NCBI GenBank assembly: GCA_947630125.1
Contig: CANRGO010000003.1
Location: 1-64,000, forward strand
DNA length: 64,000 nt
Source of the DNA: an uncultured Lachnospiraceae bacterium
GTDB lineage: Bacteria > Bacillota > Clostridia > Lachnospirales > Lachnospiraceae
Reading direction: 5' to 3'
A program made the translations under genes and the position numbers. The stretch's first letter is position 1. Each line of letters starts with the position of its first letter. Shown piece after piece: positions 26,148 to 36,001 of the stretch. A model generated the notes under the pieces. It was not told the DNA's origin, ran no database searches, and saw only the letters and a list, made by a program, of their open reading frames with translations.

Positions 26148-27698
26148 ATGGAAAATTATATTATTGAAATGCTTCACATCACAAAAGAGTTTCCAGGTAT
26201 TAAAGCAAATGATGACATTACACTAAAACTAAAAAAAGGCGAAATACATGCACTGTTAGGAGAAAATGGAGCAGGTAAATCGACTTTAATGAGTGTGCTC
26301 TTTGGTTTATATCAGCCAGAAAAGGGTGAAATTAAAAAAAATGGAGAAGTGGTGCAAATCAATGGACCAAAAGATGCCAATGAACTTGGTATTGGTATGG
26401 TGCATCAACATTTTAAATTAGTAGAGATTTTTACAGTTCTAGAAAATATCATTCTAGGTGTGGAACCAAATCGTATGGGCTTTCTGCAAAAAAAAGAAGC
26501 CAGAGATAAAGTTATAGCATTAAGTGAAAAGTACGGATTACAAGTTGATCCGGATGCATATATTGAAAAGATTTCTGTGGGAATGCAACAGCGGGTTGAA
26601 ATTTTGAAAATGTTATACCGGGATAATGACATTCTAATTTTTGATGAACCAACAGCTGTCCTAACTCCTCAGGAAATCGATGAATTAATGGAAATTATGA
26701 GAGGTTTTTCAAAAGAAGGAAAATCAATCTTATTTATCACTCATAAATTAAATGAGATTATGTCGGTTGCCGATCGTTGTACTGTTTTACGAAAAGGAAA
26801 ATATATTGGTACCGTAGATATAAAGGAAACAAATAAAGAAGAACTATCACGTATGATGGTTGGACGAGATGTTAACTTTGTGGTGGATAAAAAAGAACAA
26901 GAAGCTGGAGAAGTTATTTTATCCGTAGATCAAGTTACCGTTGCATCAAAAATAAGCAAAAAAAATTCCGTATCAGATGTTAGTTTTAAGGTAAGAGCTG
27001 GAGAAATTGTTTGTCTTGCTGGAATTGATGGAAATGGTCAGACAGAGCTTGTTTCTGCAATTACTGGGCTTGATAAGATTAATCAAGGGGAAGTATTGCT
27101 TTGTGGTAAAAATATTACAAAAGCTCCTATTAGAGTCAGATCCAAAACTGGTATGAGTCATATTCCGGAAGATCGACACAAACATGGTTTGGTGCTTGAC
27201 TATAGTTTAGAAGAAAATACAGTTCTTCAAAGATATTTCGAACCAGTTTTCCAAAAGAAAGGCTTTATCAAAAAGCCACAGGTTCGTACATATTGTGAAA
27301 CATTAAGTGGACAATTCGATGTAAGAAGTGGTCAGGGGCCTGTAACCATCGTTCGAACCATGTCAGGTGGAAATCAGCAAAAAGCAATATTGGCAAGAGA
27401 ACTTGATAAGAAACATGAATTACTGGTTGCGGTTCAACCTACCAGAGGATTGGATGTAGGCGCGATAGAATTTGTTCATAAACAATTAGTGGCTACAAGA
27501 GACGCAGGAAAAGCAGTGTTACTGGTTTCTCTGGAATTAGATGAGGTTTTAAATGTAAGTGACCGAATTTTGGTTATGTATGAGGGTGAAATAGTTGGAG
27601 AGTTTAAATCCAATGAAGTAACTCCACAAGAACTGGGACTATATATGTCTGGTGCAAAAAGAAATAATACAAAGGAGAATTCATATGCAAAAAAATAA
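26148..27698 (+). CDS. Nucleoside ABC transporter ATP-binding protein (two ABC domains)
   Basis: 516 residues with tandem ATPase domains. Domain 1: Walker A 'GENGAGKST', signature 'ISVGMQQRVEI', Walker B 'ILIFDEPTAVL'. Domain 2: 'GIDGNGQTE' (a relaxed Walker A lacking the usual GKST), signature 'MSGGNQQKA', Walker B 'LLVAVQPTRGLD', where the Glu after Asp is replaced. One intact and one degenerate site is normal for the RbsA/NupO-type proteins. Part of the BMP operon. Confidence 0.93.
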   Translation: MENYIIEMLHITKEFPGIKANDDITLKLKKGEIHALLGENGAGKSTLMSVLFGLYQPEKGEIKKNGEVVQINGPKDANELGIGMVHQHFKLVEIFTVLENIILGVEPNRMGFLQKKEARDKVIALSEKYGLQVDPDAYIEKISVGMQQRVEILKMLYRDNDILIFDEPTAVLTPQEIDELMEIMRGFSKEGKSILFITHKLNEIMSVADRCTVLRKGKYIGTVDIKETNKEELSRMMVGRDVNFVVDKKEQEAGEVILSVDQVTVASKISKKNSVSDVSFKVRAGEIVCLAGIDGNGQTELVSAITGLDKINQGEVLLCGKNITKAPIRVRSKTGMSHIPEDRHKHGLVLDYSLEENTVLQRYFEPVFQKKGFIKKPQVRTYCETLSGQFDVRSGQGPVTIVRTMSGGNQQKAILARELDKKHELLVAVQPTRGLDVGAIEFVHKQLVATRDAGKAVLLVSLELDEVLNVSDRILVMYEGEIVGEFKSNEVTPQELGLYMSGAKRNNTKENSYAKK

Positions 27699-28851
27699 AA
27701 CTTCTCCAAGCCTGAAAGATAGAATCCATACACTTACATCAAGTAAAGGAGGGTCTGCGTTTACTGCAACACTTCTGGCAATTGGTATGGGACTGTTGTT
27801 TGGTTTTCTTGTTATGTTGCTTGCTAGCCCTTTTAATTCAGTACCTGGCTTTCTTGAAATTCTGCTTGGTGGTGCTTCTCGTTTAGGTGATGTATTATAT
27901 TTTGCAACTCCTATTTTAATGACAGGTTTAGCAGTTGGTTTTGCTTTTAAAATGGGATTGTTTAATATTGGTGCGTCGGGTCAGTACACCATGGGTATGT
28001 TTTTCTCCCTCTATGTGGCATTTATGTGGGAGTTACCAACATCCATACATTGGATTGCCTGTATCATAGCGGGCATGGTTGGCGGTATGTTGTGGGGAAT
28101 TATCCCAGGACTTTTGAAAGCAACCCTGAATGTAAATGAAGTTATTACTTCCATTATGTTTAATTATATTGGTATGTACCTGGTAGATATGTGGATTCAA
28201 GGAAATGCAGTAATGTATGTTTCTTCTAAAACTAGAACTCAGTATCTGCCTGCATCTGCACAGATTCCATCACTTGGAATTACTGGTTCAAATGTGAATT
28301 TTGCAATTGTAATAGCAATTGTAATTGCGGTTTTACTTTTCGTAGTTTTAAATAAAACAATTTTTGGCTTTGAATTAAAGGCAACTGGCTTTAACAAACA
28401 TGCCAGCCAGTATGCAGGAATGAATGGGAAAAGAAATATTATACTAACTATGGTAATAGCTGGTGGTTTGGCCGGGCTGGGTGGAGCATTTGCAATACTT
28501 GCACCTTCTTCTATTGCAGGAAGTAGTATGACATATGAACCAATTAGTGTTATCGCAGCCAATGGTTTTAATGGAATTGCAGTTGCACTGCTCGGTAATT
28601 CTAGTCCTATCGGTATTATTTTTTCCGCATTATTTATTTCCTATATTCAAAGAGGGGGTACCCTTGCTACGATGTTTGGTTACAAACCAGAAATTATTGA
28701 TGTGGTTATTGCAGTCATTATTTATTTTTCAGCATTTTCCATGTTGATGAAAAACACCTTGGCAAAAATATTACATAATATGGCTAATAAAGTTCATACA
28801 AAGGATGCCGAAAACCGTACAACCAAGGATCATAAGAAGGGAGGCAAATAA
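27685..28851 (+). CDS. Nucleoside ABC transporter permease (NupP-like)
   Basis: 388 residues from ATG 27685, which follows AAAGGAG and overlaps the end of the ATPase gene by 14 bp; the track start 33 bp upstream has no ribosome binding site. About nine hydrophobic segments of the BPD_transp_2 type ('GLFNIGASGQYTMG', 'NEVITSIMFNYIG'). The basic C-terminal tail is cytoplasmic. It pairs with the next permease. Confidence 0.92.
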   Translation: MQKNKTSPSLKDRIHTLTSSKGGSAFTATLLAIGMGLLFGFLVMLLASPFNSVPGFLEILLGGASRLGDVLYFATPILMTGLAVGFAFKMGLFNIGASGQYTMGMFFSLYVAFMWELPTSIHWIACIIAGMVGGMLWGIIPGLLKATLNVNEVITSIMFNYIGMYLVDMWIQGNAVMYVSSKTRTQYLPASAQIPSLGITGSNVNFAIVIAIVIAVLLFVVLNKTIFGFELKATGFNKHASQYAGMNGKRNIILTMVIAGGLAGLGGAFAILAPSSIAGSSMTYEPISVIAANGFNGIAVALLGNSSPIGIIFSALFISYIQRGGTLATMFGYKPEIIDVVIAVIIYFSAFSMLMKNTLAKILHNMANKVHTKDAENRTTKDHKKGGK

Positions 28852-28853
28852 GG

Positions 28854-29819
28854 ATGGATACTTTTTATTACTTAATTCAAAATACTTTGCCAGTAGCAAT
28901 CCCTCTGCTTTTGGTTGCCCTAGGTGGTATGTTTAGTGAACGAAGTGGAATTATTAATATTGCATTAGAAGGAATTATGTTATTTGGTGCATTTTTCGGT
29001 TGCTTAACGGTATATGGACTTCAAACATTTTCGATAAATGGACAGGTAATTCTCTTGATTGCAATGCTGGTTGCTGCCATTGGTGGAATCTTGTATTCTC
29101 TGTTGTTATCTTTCGCTGCAATTAATATGAGAGCGGACCAGACAATTGTTGGTACTGCACTTAATATGTTAGTGCCTGCGTTCATTCTATTATTTGCAAA
29201 AATGACTTTTAACAGTGATGGGATAACAACCAATGTTAATTTTTATATTAAAGAAGTTCCCGTGTTGTCAAAAATACCTGTTCTTGGGGATTTGTTTTTT
29301 CAAAAAACCTATATAACGGTATACATTGGTTTTCTTTTCCTGGCGATCGCAATGATTATTTTTTACACCACACGTTTTGGTATTCGATTAAGAGCTTGTG
29401 GGGAACATCCTCATGCGGCAGATTCTGTTGGTATTAACGTATATTTTATGCGTTATATGGGCGTTGGTTTATCAGGTTTTCTTGGTGGAATAGGAGGATT
29501 TTTCTATTCTGTTGGAGTTATGGATGGTAATGTAAATGGACATACGGGTGTTGCTGGTTTCGGGTTCCTTGCATTAGCGGTTATGATATTTGGGCAATGG
29601 AAGCCTGGTAGAATCATGGTTGCTGCTGTATTTTTTGCATTTTTAAGAACATTGGCATATTCGGTGGCACTAATTCCATTTTTAAACAATCTGGATATTA
29701 ATCAGACCTATTATAAGATGTTGCCTTATATCGCAACAATGATAGCGTTAATATTTACATCAAAGAAATCTAGAGCACCAAAGGCGGAAGGTATCCCTTA
29801 CGACAAGAGTAATCGCTAG
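28854..29819 (+). CDS. Nucleoside ABC transporter permease (NupQ-like)
   Basis: 321 residues, about eight helices, with 'GMFSERSGIINIALEGIMLFGA' and 'RACGEHPHAADSVGINV', both characteristic of the second permease of BMP-type systems. It starts 2 bp after the preceding stop, so the two are translationally coupled. Last transporter gene of the operon; mgsA follows 30 bp later and may be co-transcribed. Confidence 0.92.
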   Translation: MDTFYYLIQNTLPVAIPLLLVALGGMFSERSGIINIALEGIMLFGAFFGCLTVYGLQTFSINGQVILLIAMLVAAIGGILYSLLLSFAAINMRADQTIVGTALNMLVPAFILLFAKMTFNSDGITTNVNFYIKEVPVLSKIPVLGDLFFQKTYITVYIGFLFLAIAMIIFYTTRFGIRLRACGEHPHAADSVGINVYFMRYMGVGLSGFLGGIGGFFYSVGVMDGNVNGHTGVAGFGFLALAVMIFGQWKPGRIMVAAVFFAFLRTLAYSVALIPFLNNLDINQTYYKMLPYIATMIALIFTSKKSRAPKAEGIPYDKSNR

Positions 29820-29849
29820 AAATTGAAAAGAAAGAGAAGGTTTTATCAG

Positions 29850-30320
29850 ATGAATCAGGATTTTATTACATTAACAATTGGTAAACAAAAAAACATTGCT
29901 CTTATTGCACATGATAACAAGAAAGCGGATTTAATAACCTGGTGTAATGATCATAAAGAAATTTTATCAACCCATTTTCTTTGTGGAACAGGAACCACAG
30001 CTCGTATGATTACAGATAAAACAGGTTTACCTGTAAAAGGCTATAATAGTGGTCCTCTTGGCGGAGATCAACAAATAGGAGCAAAGATAGTGGAAGGAAA
30101 AATTGATTTTGTAATCTTTTTCTCAGATCCATTAACATCACAACCCCATGATCCTGATGTAAAAGCATTGTTACGAATTGCGCAGGTATATGATATTCCG
30201 ATTGCAAATAACAAGGCAACTGCAGATTTTATGATTAAGTCTTCCTGTATGAATGAAGAGTATGAACATTGCATTATTAATTTTCATAAAAATATTAAAG
30301 AACGTTCTGAAACTTTATAA
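29850..30320 (+). CDS. mgsA: Methylglyoxal synthase
   Basis: 156 residues from ATG 29850, preceded by AGAGAAGG. Converts dihydroxyacetone phosphate to methylglyoxal and phosphate, a bypass that relieves sugar-phosphate build-up. Motifs: 'IALIAHDNKK' at the start, 'CGTGTTARMI' (phosphate binding), 'SGPLGGDQQIG' and 'FFSDPLTSQPHDPDV' with the catalytic Asp and His residues. Co-transcription with a nucleoside importer would fit the fate of the pentose moiety, which enters glycolysis as triose phosphate. That is inference. Confidence 0.93.
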   Translation: MNQDFITLTIGKQKNIALIAHDNKKADLITWCNDHKEILSTHFLCGTGTTARMITDKTGLPVKGYNSGPLGGDQQIGAKIVEGKIDFVIFFSDPLTSQPHDPDVKALLRIAQVYDIPIANNKATADFMIKSSCMNEEYEHCIINFHKNIKERSETL

Positions 30321-30323
30321 AAA

Positions 30324-30351
30324 ATGCCGCACTTTGTGCGGTATTTTTTTT
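30324..30351 (+). terminator. Terminator of the nucleoside ABC - mgsA operon
   Basis: TGCCGCAC / GTGCGGTA with a 3-base loop and a run of eight T residues. Confidence 0.9.
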
Positions 30352-30408
30352 GCATATGTATTATAATACTAGAAGTAGTTGAATCTAATTGGGAAAAGGG
30401 GTCTTTGG

Positions 30409-31374
30409 ATGAATACTTATAAAAAGCAGATTGATCATATGCTGGATCAAATGGAAGAAACTGTAATTGGAAAGAGAAAGGTATTAAAATTATTGTTGGT
30501 AGCATTATTTTCAGGGGGGCATGTTTTATTAGAGGATGTACCTGGAGTTGGAAAAACTACCATTGCAAAAGAACTTGCAAGAGCTATTCAGTGCGGGTTT
30601 CAAAGAATTCAATTCACTCCAGATACGTTGCCTAGTGATATTACAGGATTATCCGTTTACAATATGCAAAAGGGAGAATTTGAATTTGTAAAAGGGGCTA
30701 TCATGAATCATATTATATTAGCTGATGAAATCAACAGAACCTCTCCAAAGACACAGGCCAGTTTATTAGAAGCCATGCAGGAAAATCAGGTTACGGTTGA
30801 TGGAACAACCTATCCATTGAAAAAACCTTTTATGGTGATCGCCACACAAAACCCCATCGAACATATTGGAACCTATAACCTTCCAGAAGCCCAGCTGGAT
30901 CGATTTATGATGAAGCTTTCCATAGGATACCCAAACTTTGAAGATGAAATAAAACTATTGCAAAAAAAAGAAGGAAAGAAACAACAACAAAATTTTTCAG
31001 AACAGCGAGAAATTTCAGAGCAGGAAGTTCTTGCTATTCAAGAAGAAGTAAGGTCTGTCTATATTCACGATGATTTGATTCAATATATTGTGGATTTTAT
31101 TACAAGAACAAGAAAAACATTGCAACTTACATTAGGAGCTAGCCCAAGAGCCTCGATTATGGTGATGGAAGCAGCAAAAGCCTATGCATATCTTGAAGGA
31201 AGAGGATTTGTAATACCTGAGGATATCCTTTGTTTATTACCACATATGCTCCCTCATCGATTGCTGGTATCGAGTGAAGGTAGAATTCAAAATACCGATC
31301 CTGTGAAAATTGTGGAAGATCTTATGAAAATTGTGAAAATACCGGTCTTACCAGATATTTCTGTTTCCATGTAA
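30409..31374 (+). CDS. MoxR-family AAA+ ATPase
   Basis: 321 residues from ATG 30409 (AAGGGG 7 bases before); the track start is a TTG without a ribosome binding site. Walker A 'VPGVGKTT', Walker B 'IILADEINRTSPKTQ', sensor 1 'VIATQNPIEHIGTYNLPEAQLDRF' (in part) and the arginine region 'LGASPRASI'. MoxR ATPases act as chaperone-like factors, usually with DUF58 and transglutaminase or VWA proteins. The following two genes are exactly that set. Confidence 0.93.
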   Translation: MNTYKKQIDHMLDQMEETVIGKRKVLKLLLVALFSGGHVLLEDVPGVGKTTIAKELARAIQCGFQRIQFTPDTLPSDITGLSVYNMQKGEFEFVKGAIMNHIILADEINRTSPKTQASLLEAMQENQVTVDGTTYPLKKPFMVIATQNPIEHIGTYNLPEAQLDRFMMKLSIGYPNFEDEIKLLQKKEGKKQQQNFSEQREISEQEVLAIQEEVRSVYIHDDLIQYIVDFITRTRKTLQLTLGASPRASIMVMEAAKAYAYLEGRGFVIPEDILCLLPHMLPHRLLVSSEGRIQNTDPVKIVEDLMKIVKIPVLPDISVSM

Positions 31375-31400
31375 AAAGGACGAAAGGGAGTGGTGTTACA

Positions 31401-32594
31401 ATGTTATCAAGGCGGATAATTTATATTGCAATACTAATTGGAACTGGCACTTTTGCATCATTTTATGGTGGAAATATTCCTTATCTATTATTTTATCTAG
31501 TACTCTTGCTACCTGTTTTTTGTATTCTCTATACCTTATATGTAAATTTTCGTTTTAAAATACATCAAACAATAGGAAAAGTTAAACTGGTGAAGCGAGA
31601 GTTAATACCTTATCGTTTTGTTTTGGCAAATGAGGATTTGTTTACGTTTACCAGTATCAAGGTAACCTTTTTTGATGATAAATCTCATATTAAACAGGAA
31701 TCAGAAGAGCGTGATCTTTGTCTTGGACCAAAAACATCCAAAGTATTATCTGGGACTGTATGTGGTGATTATCGTGGAATCTATGAAATTGGGGCCAAAA
31801 GCGTAGAAATACAGGACTTTTTATATTTATTTAAAATCACCTATCCCATTAGGAATCGGTTGCGTATGATTGTAAGTCCTAGGATTGTTCCTTTAGACAA
31901 ATTAAAATTGCAAAATTTTATCCAGGATCAACTTAATACAAAAAATTCTTTTCATCCACAGGACCCAGTCTATGAGATGGAACTTAGAAAGTATCAAAAT
32001 TCAGATTCAAGAAAGCTAATACATTGGAAAGCATCTGCAAAAAAGCAAGAGTTACTGAGTAAAAAAATATTGGATATAGAAAAACCTGACACCCTGCTTT
32101 TCTTTGATTTACACCCTGTTAGTGAGTTTGATGAAGTGAATTTAATTGTAGAAGATAAGATTATAGAATTGACTATTGGGATATCACGTCTTTTTTTTCA
32201 AGAAAGGGTTCCCCTACAGGTTTTGTATCAGGAAAAAAATGTTCAAAACAAAGAAATAAAAACCAAACGAAATTTTGACGATTTTTATCAACACTGTAGT
32301 GAACTGTCCTTTCAGGCAAAAGATTTTGGAACTACGCTGCTTTTAGAATGGATTCAGGCACATGGGTTGCAGGATTCCTATCTTTTGATTACTTCGTTTC
32401 TTGATAAAATATCTTGTGCTGAAATTTTACGTCTTCGTAAATTGGGACTCAGGCTATCTTTCTTTTATATTCGTAAGAGTAGAGAAGATTATGCTTGGAT
32501 TATGTTAAAAGCAATGGAGGAAGCGGGGATTGAAGTTTATGATATCTGGATGGAGGAAGATTTATTGCAAACATATGGTTTGAATTCCAGATAG
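31401..32594 (+). CDS. DUF58-domain protein
   Basis: 397 residues. Two N-terminal membrane helices (~5-45), then a soluble region with the DUF58 hallmark 'RKYQNSDSRKLIHWKASAKKQELL', where the family's conserved Arg, Ile-His-Trp-Lys appear. The C-terminal half resembles a VWA-like fold but lacks a clear MIDAS motif. Located between the MoxR ATPase and a transglutaminase-like protein, as in many bacteria. Its molecular function is unknown. Confidence 0.88.
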   Translation: MLSRRIIYIAILIGTGTFASFYGGNIPYLLFYLVLLLPVFCILYTLYVNFRFKIHQTIGKVKLVKRELIPYRFVLANEDLFTFTSIKVTFFDDKSHIKQESEERDLCLGPKTSKVLSGTVCGDYRGIYEIGAKSVEIQDFLYLFKITYPIRNRLRMIVSPRIVPLDKLKLQNFIQDQLNTKNSFHPQDPVYEMELRKYQNSDSRKLIHWKASAKKQELLSKKILDIEKPDTLLFFDLHPVSEFDEVNLIVEDKIIELTIGISRLFFQERVPLQVLYQEKNVQNKEIKTKRNFDDFYQHCSELSFQAKDFGTTLLLEWIQAHGLQDSYLLITSFLDKISCAEILRLRKLGLRLSFFYIRKSREDYAWIMLKAMEEAGIEVYDIWMEEDLLQTYGLNSR

Positions 32595-32612
32595 AAAGGT
32601 AGGGATCGTATT

Positions 32613-34943
32613 ATGAAACAGAAGTTAGTTTTCTTTAAATCCTTAACGGACTTTTATCTGTGGATAGAGTTAATCATTTTGATTTTATCACTTTCTTTTT
32701 TATTAAATGATAGTTTAACCATAGGAATTCCCTGGTTTGGAATATTATTTGGTGGGATATTTTGGATTATGCTGGTTCGTTTTGTAAAGGAGAATTATAG
32801 AAATCCATTAACATACCTTCTCTTTTTTGGTATGCTTTTATTATTTTTTTTGTTATTACGTATTATGAGGGAATCTTTACTAGTTCTTGTGTTAAAAACC
32901 ATAGATTATGGGTTTGGAACATATACAGGTGAGAATACAATCTGGGTAGCTTCCCTTCTTGGAATTTTTACAACATTCTGCTTTTCTATTTTTGGTTTTC
33001 TTGTTTTTCGCTTTTTCTTGTTTCGTATGAGTGTTGCTGCCGTTTATGTGATATTACTTCCTTTGTTTTCGATACTACAGATAAATCTAAGTAAAATAAC
33101 TCTATTTTTTATGTTTGCCTTTATTTTAATCAATCTTTCCATTGTTCTGGAATGGCTAAAACATAAAAAGCAAGATACAGCAATGTTTTTACTTCCGTTT
33201 TTATGTTTGATATGTCTTTTGATTGTTCTATTACCTGTTCAAAAGGAACCAATCAGGTGGACGTTTGTACGTAGCGTTGTTTCTTCTGTTACAGATTTAG
33301 CAGATGAGATGTGGAGTAATTTAAGGCTTGGATTTGGAGAGTCAGGTTCTTATAATCTTGCGTTTGCAGGCTATTCTGACTCGGGTGATATCAAAGGGCG
33401 TGTTTTGGAAAGTGACCAAATTGCAATGAATGTAAATGGAAAACGTTCAAGACAAAATGTATATCTGATTGGTTCCGTGTATGATACTTATCAAATGGAT
33501 GGGTGGACAAAAAGTAGTGAAAGTTTTCTTACGGAAGATGAAATGGAGTTGGATTTATTTGAAACATACAACCTTCTCTATCAGTCTGGATATAACAAAG
33601 AACAAATTGAAAAGTTTATGATTACCCATACACTTGATTTGATTTGTCAAAATCTAAAGACAAAAACAGTTTTTTATCCATTAAAAACATATGCTTTGAT
33701 TTTTCCAGATAAATTCAAAACAGATACCTTAGGAACAGAGGTTATGTTTGAAAAAATATACAGAAAAGGTGTTAACTATAAAACAAAATTTATTCTACTT
33801 GATTATGAACAGGAAGATATGGTTAAACTATTAATAAACCAGACTCCCTCATATGGGAGTTTTGAAGAAGTAACAGCCTATATGGAAACGGTATTTCAAA
33901 CCGCATCGATTTCTATGCTTGAGGGTATACATGGGGATAACATAACAGAAAGGTTAGAAAAACGTAATAGAAAGATCCATGAAGTTTATACCATATTACC
34001 AGATGGAATTAGTCCTAAAGTAAAAGAACTTGCGATTGAGATAACAAAAAATTATAAGACTGAATATGAGAAAGCAAAAGCAATTGAAATGTATCTGAAC
34101 CAATTTCCTTATACAAGAAACCCTGTGATACCAGAGCAAGGAAAAGAAGTAACAGAATTTCTGCTTTTTTCATCAAAAGAAGGGTATTGTACCTATTTTG
34201 CGACAAGTATGGCTGTCATGCTGCGGCTACTTGATATTCCTACTCGATATGTAGAAGGTTTTTACTTTGACTATCAAGTTGTGAATGGATTTCAAACATA
34301 TGAAATTCCATCTAAAAATGCGCATGCATGGTGTGAAGTTTATATCGCTGGTGTGGGATGGATACCCTTTGAACCAACGGGTGCTAATCGGGAAACGAGA
34401 TATCAGCTTCGAGAAGATGGTAGTAAACTCATCAACAAAACACCGAGTTATGATTATCGTCCATCTGAGACAAGTCCTGTGATTACCGACGATAAACTGC
34501 TTGTAGAAAATAGCAAGACATATTATTGGATTCTTTGGATTATGTTATATCTTTGTCTATTTATAATTGCTTCGGCATTGTTTTATATATGCCTTATAAA
34601 AATTTTGAAGGAGAGGAGATATGAAAAAGCATCTGCAAAAGGAAAGTCATTCTATGTTTTCTTGCAAATTTTAAAATTACTGGAGTTAGAAACTGGTAAC
34701 AAGCTGCAAAACGAGACATCCGTTTCAATTTTTCGTATGCTACAGGAAACATTTGAACTTTCTATGAATCGAATAACAAATCTTCAAGGTTCCTATTTAA
34801 AGGTTCGTTATGGTAACTCTGAACCAGATCAGCAAGAAATTGAGAATTTTCTACTGGTTAAAAATATAATTGAGCAGTATTATTTAAAAGATAAGAATTT
34901 GTTACAAAAATTGTATTATATAGTGTTCCAAAGGATAATTTGA
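32613..34943 (+). CDS. Membrane transglutaminase-like protein (TgpA type)
   Basis: 776 residues. About six N-terminal helices (residues ~15-205), a large extracytoplasmic part with a transglutaminase-like core, then one more helix (~640-665) and a cytoplasmic tail with a DUF4129-like character. Catalytic Cys in 'SKEGYCTYFATSMAVML', His in 'IPSKNAHAWCEVYI'; the third residue sits in 'WIPFEPTG', where many relatives have FDPT, so a Glu takes the Asp position. Acts presumably on the outer face of the membrane; substrate unknown. Last gene of the MoxR operon. Confidence 0.9.
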   Translation: MKQKLVFFKSLTDFYLWIELIILILSLSFLLNDSLTIGIPWFGILFGGIFWIMLVRFVKENYRNPLTYLLFFGMLLLFFLLLRIMRESLLVLVLKTIDYGFGTYTGENTIWVASLLGIFTTFCFSIFGFLVFRFFLFRMSVAAVYVILLPLFSILQINLSKITLFFMFAFILINLSIVLEWLKHKKQDTAMFLLPFLCLICLLIVLLPVQKEPIRWTFVRSVVSSVTDLADEMWSNLRLGFGESGSYNLAFAGYSDSGDIKGRVLESDQIAMNVNGKRSRQNVYLIGSVYDTYQMDGWTKSSESFLTEDEMELDLFETYNLLYQSGYNKEQIEKFMITHTLDLICQNLKTKTVFYPLKTYALIFPDKFKTDTLGTEVMFEKIYRKGVNYKTKFILLDYEQEDMVKLLINQTPSYGSFEEVTAYMETVFQTASISMLEGIHGDNITERLEKRNRKIHEVYTILPDGISPKVKELAIEITKNYKTEYEKAKAIEMYLNQFPYTRNPVIPEQGKEVTEFLLFSSKEGYCTYFATSMAVMLRLLDIPTRYVEGFYFDYQVVNGFQTYEIPSKNAHAWCEVYIAGVGWIPFEPTGANRETRYQLREDGSKLINKTPSYDYRPSETSPVITDDKLLVENSKTYYWILWIMLYLCLFIIASALFYICLIKILKERRYEKASAKGKSFYVFLQILKLLELETGNKLQNETSVSIFRMLQETFELSMNRITNLQGSYLKVRYGNSEPDQQEIENFLLVKNIIEQYYLKDKNLLQKLYYIVFQRII

Positions 34944-34962
34944 TTTTAAGGGAGGTTCTTTT

Positions 34963-35397
34963 TTGAAACTGCTAATTGAACAGTCATTGGATTGTAAAGA
35001 AACAGAAATAAAAATCACCTGCAATTTAATGGATGAACGTCTAAGTCGGCTTATTGAGCAAATTCGACTTTTTTCCTTTTCTGTTACAGGCACGAAAGAT
35101 GGAGTTGCTTCTATGATTCCATTGGAACAGATATTTTATTTTGATAGTGTGGAGAATAAAACATATCTCTATGTTGAAAAGGATGTATATCAATGTGATA
35201 AAAAGCTATACGAATTAGAACAACTTTTAAAGGAAACTACATTTGTCAGAATCAGTAAGAGTTGTATTTTAAATGCTGAAAAAGTAATTGAAGTAAAAGC
35301 ACAATTAAATGGAAGACTGGAAGTAAAACTTTTAAATCTTGAAAAAGTATTAGTATCAAAGCATTATATAAGAGAATTTAAAGAAAAATTCAAATGA
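34963..35397 (+). CDS. LytTR-domain DNA-binding regulator
   Basis: 144 residues from TTG 34963, preceded by GGGAGG at 34951-34956. There is no receiver domain. The C-terminal ~90 residues are a LytTR domain ('IPLEQIFYFDSVENKTYLYV', 'FVRISKSCILNAEKV', 'KHYIREFKEKF'). Such single-domain regulators are usually co-encoded with a DUF3021 membrane protein that holds them in check, and that is the next gene. Likely controls the ABC transporter genes downstream. Confidence 0.88.
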   Translation: MKLLIEQSLDCKETEIKITCNLMDERLSRLIEQIRLFSFSVTGTKDGVASMIPLEQIFYFDSVENKTYLYVEKDVYQCDKKLYELEQLLKETTFVRISKSCILNAEKVIEVKAQLNGRLEVKLLNLEKVLVSKHYIREFKEKFK

Positions 35398-35410
35398 TAG
35401 GAGTTAAAAT

Positions 35411-35824
35411 ATGAAAGATTCCATTACATCAATTTCTGTTAGCTTTACAGGAACTATACTTGTTTTTTCTATTTGTGAACAATTGAATATTGTACCTCCA
35501 ATCACATCGGGATTTGTTCTTATTTTATTCTTGATGACAGTAACCATAGGGGTATGCAATGAATTGCTTAATTTATATGAGAAAAAGATCCGAGAACTGC
35601 CAATCTTATTAGATTTTACGATAAGGTTACTCTGTTGTTATGTTAGCGTTTTTTTCTTAGGTAGTTTACTAGGAATGATGCCATTTCAGTGGATTTCTAT
35701 CTGGTATATTACTCCAGTAATTCTCCCTGTGTTTACAACAACATACTTTATTATGTTATCTACTGCAAAAAGAAGTGCGGATTCCATTAATAAAAAATTA
35801 GAGAGGCAAAAGAATCAAAAGTAA
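35411..35824 (+). CDS. DUF3021 membrane protein, LytTR partner
   Basis: 137 residues with four hydrophobic helices and a basic C-terminal tail. The 4-helix layout and its position 13 bp after a LytTR gene fit the DUF3021 family, in which the membrane protein inhibits its LytTR partner. It is recognised mainly from context and topology. Confidence 0.8.
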   Translation: MKDSITSISVSFTGTILVFSICEQLNIVPPITSGFVLILFLMTVTIGVCNELLNLYEKKIRELPILLDFTIRLLCCYVSVFFLGSLLGMMPFQWISIWYITPVILPVFTTTYFIMLSTAKRSADSINKKLERQKNQK

Positions 35825-35829
35825 AAGAC

Positions 35830-35896
35830 AAGGGTAAGAAGTCAAAAAGATGCAGACAATTTGGATTGCTCCTTCTTTTTGACATCTTACCTTTTT
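35830..35896 (+). terminator. Strong terminator after the LytTR/DUF3021 pair
   Basis: A ~20-bp stem, AAGGGTAAGAAGTCAAAAAG paired with CTTTTTGACATCTTACCTTT (two internal mismatches), with a 25-base loop and trailing TTTTT. It separates the regulator pair from the ABC genes, so these need their own promoter. Confidence 0.85.
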
Positions 35897-36001
35897 ATTT
35901 TGTCATCTTAGCGATTGAAGCCTTTGCATACTTGTGAGAATATGATAATTTGAAAGAAATCAAACATAATAAGCAGTTACAAAAAAAGAAAGGATTGGAA
36001 C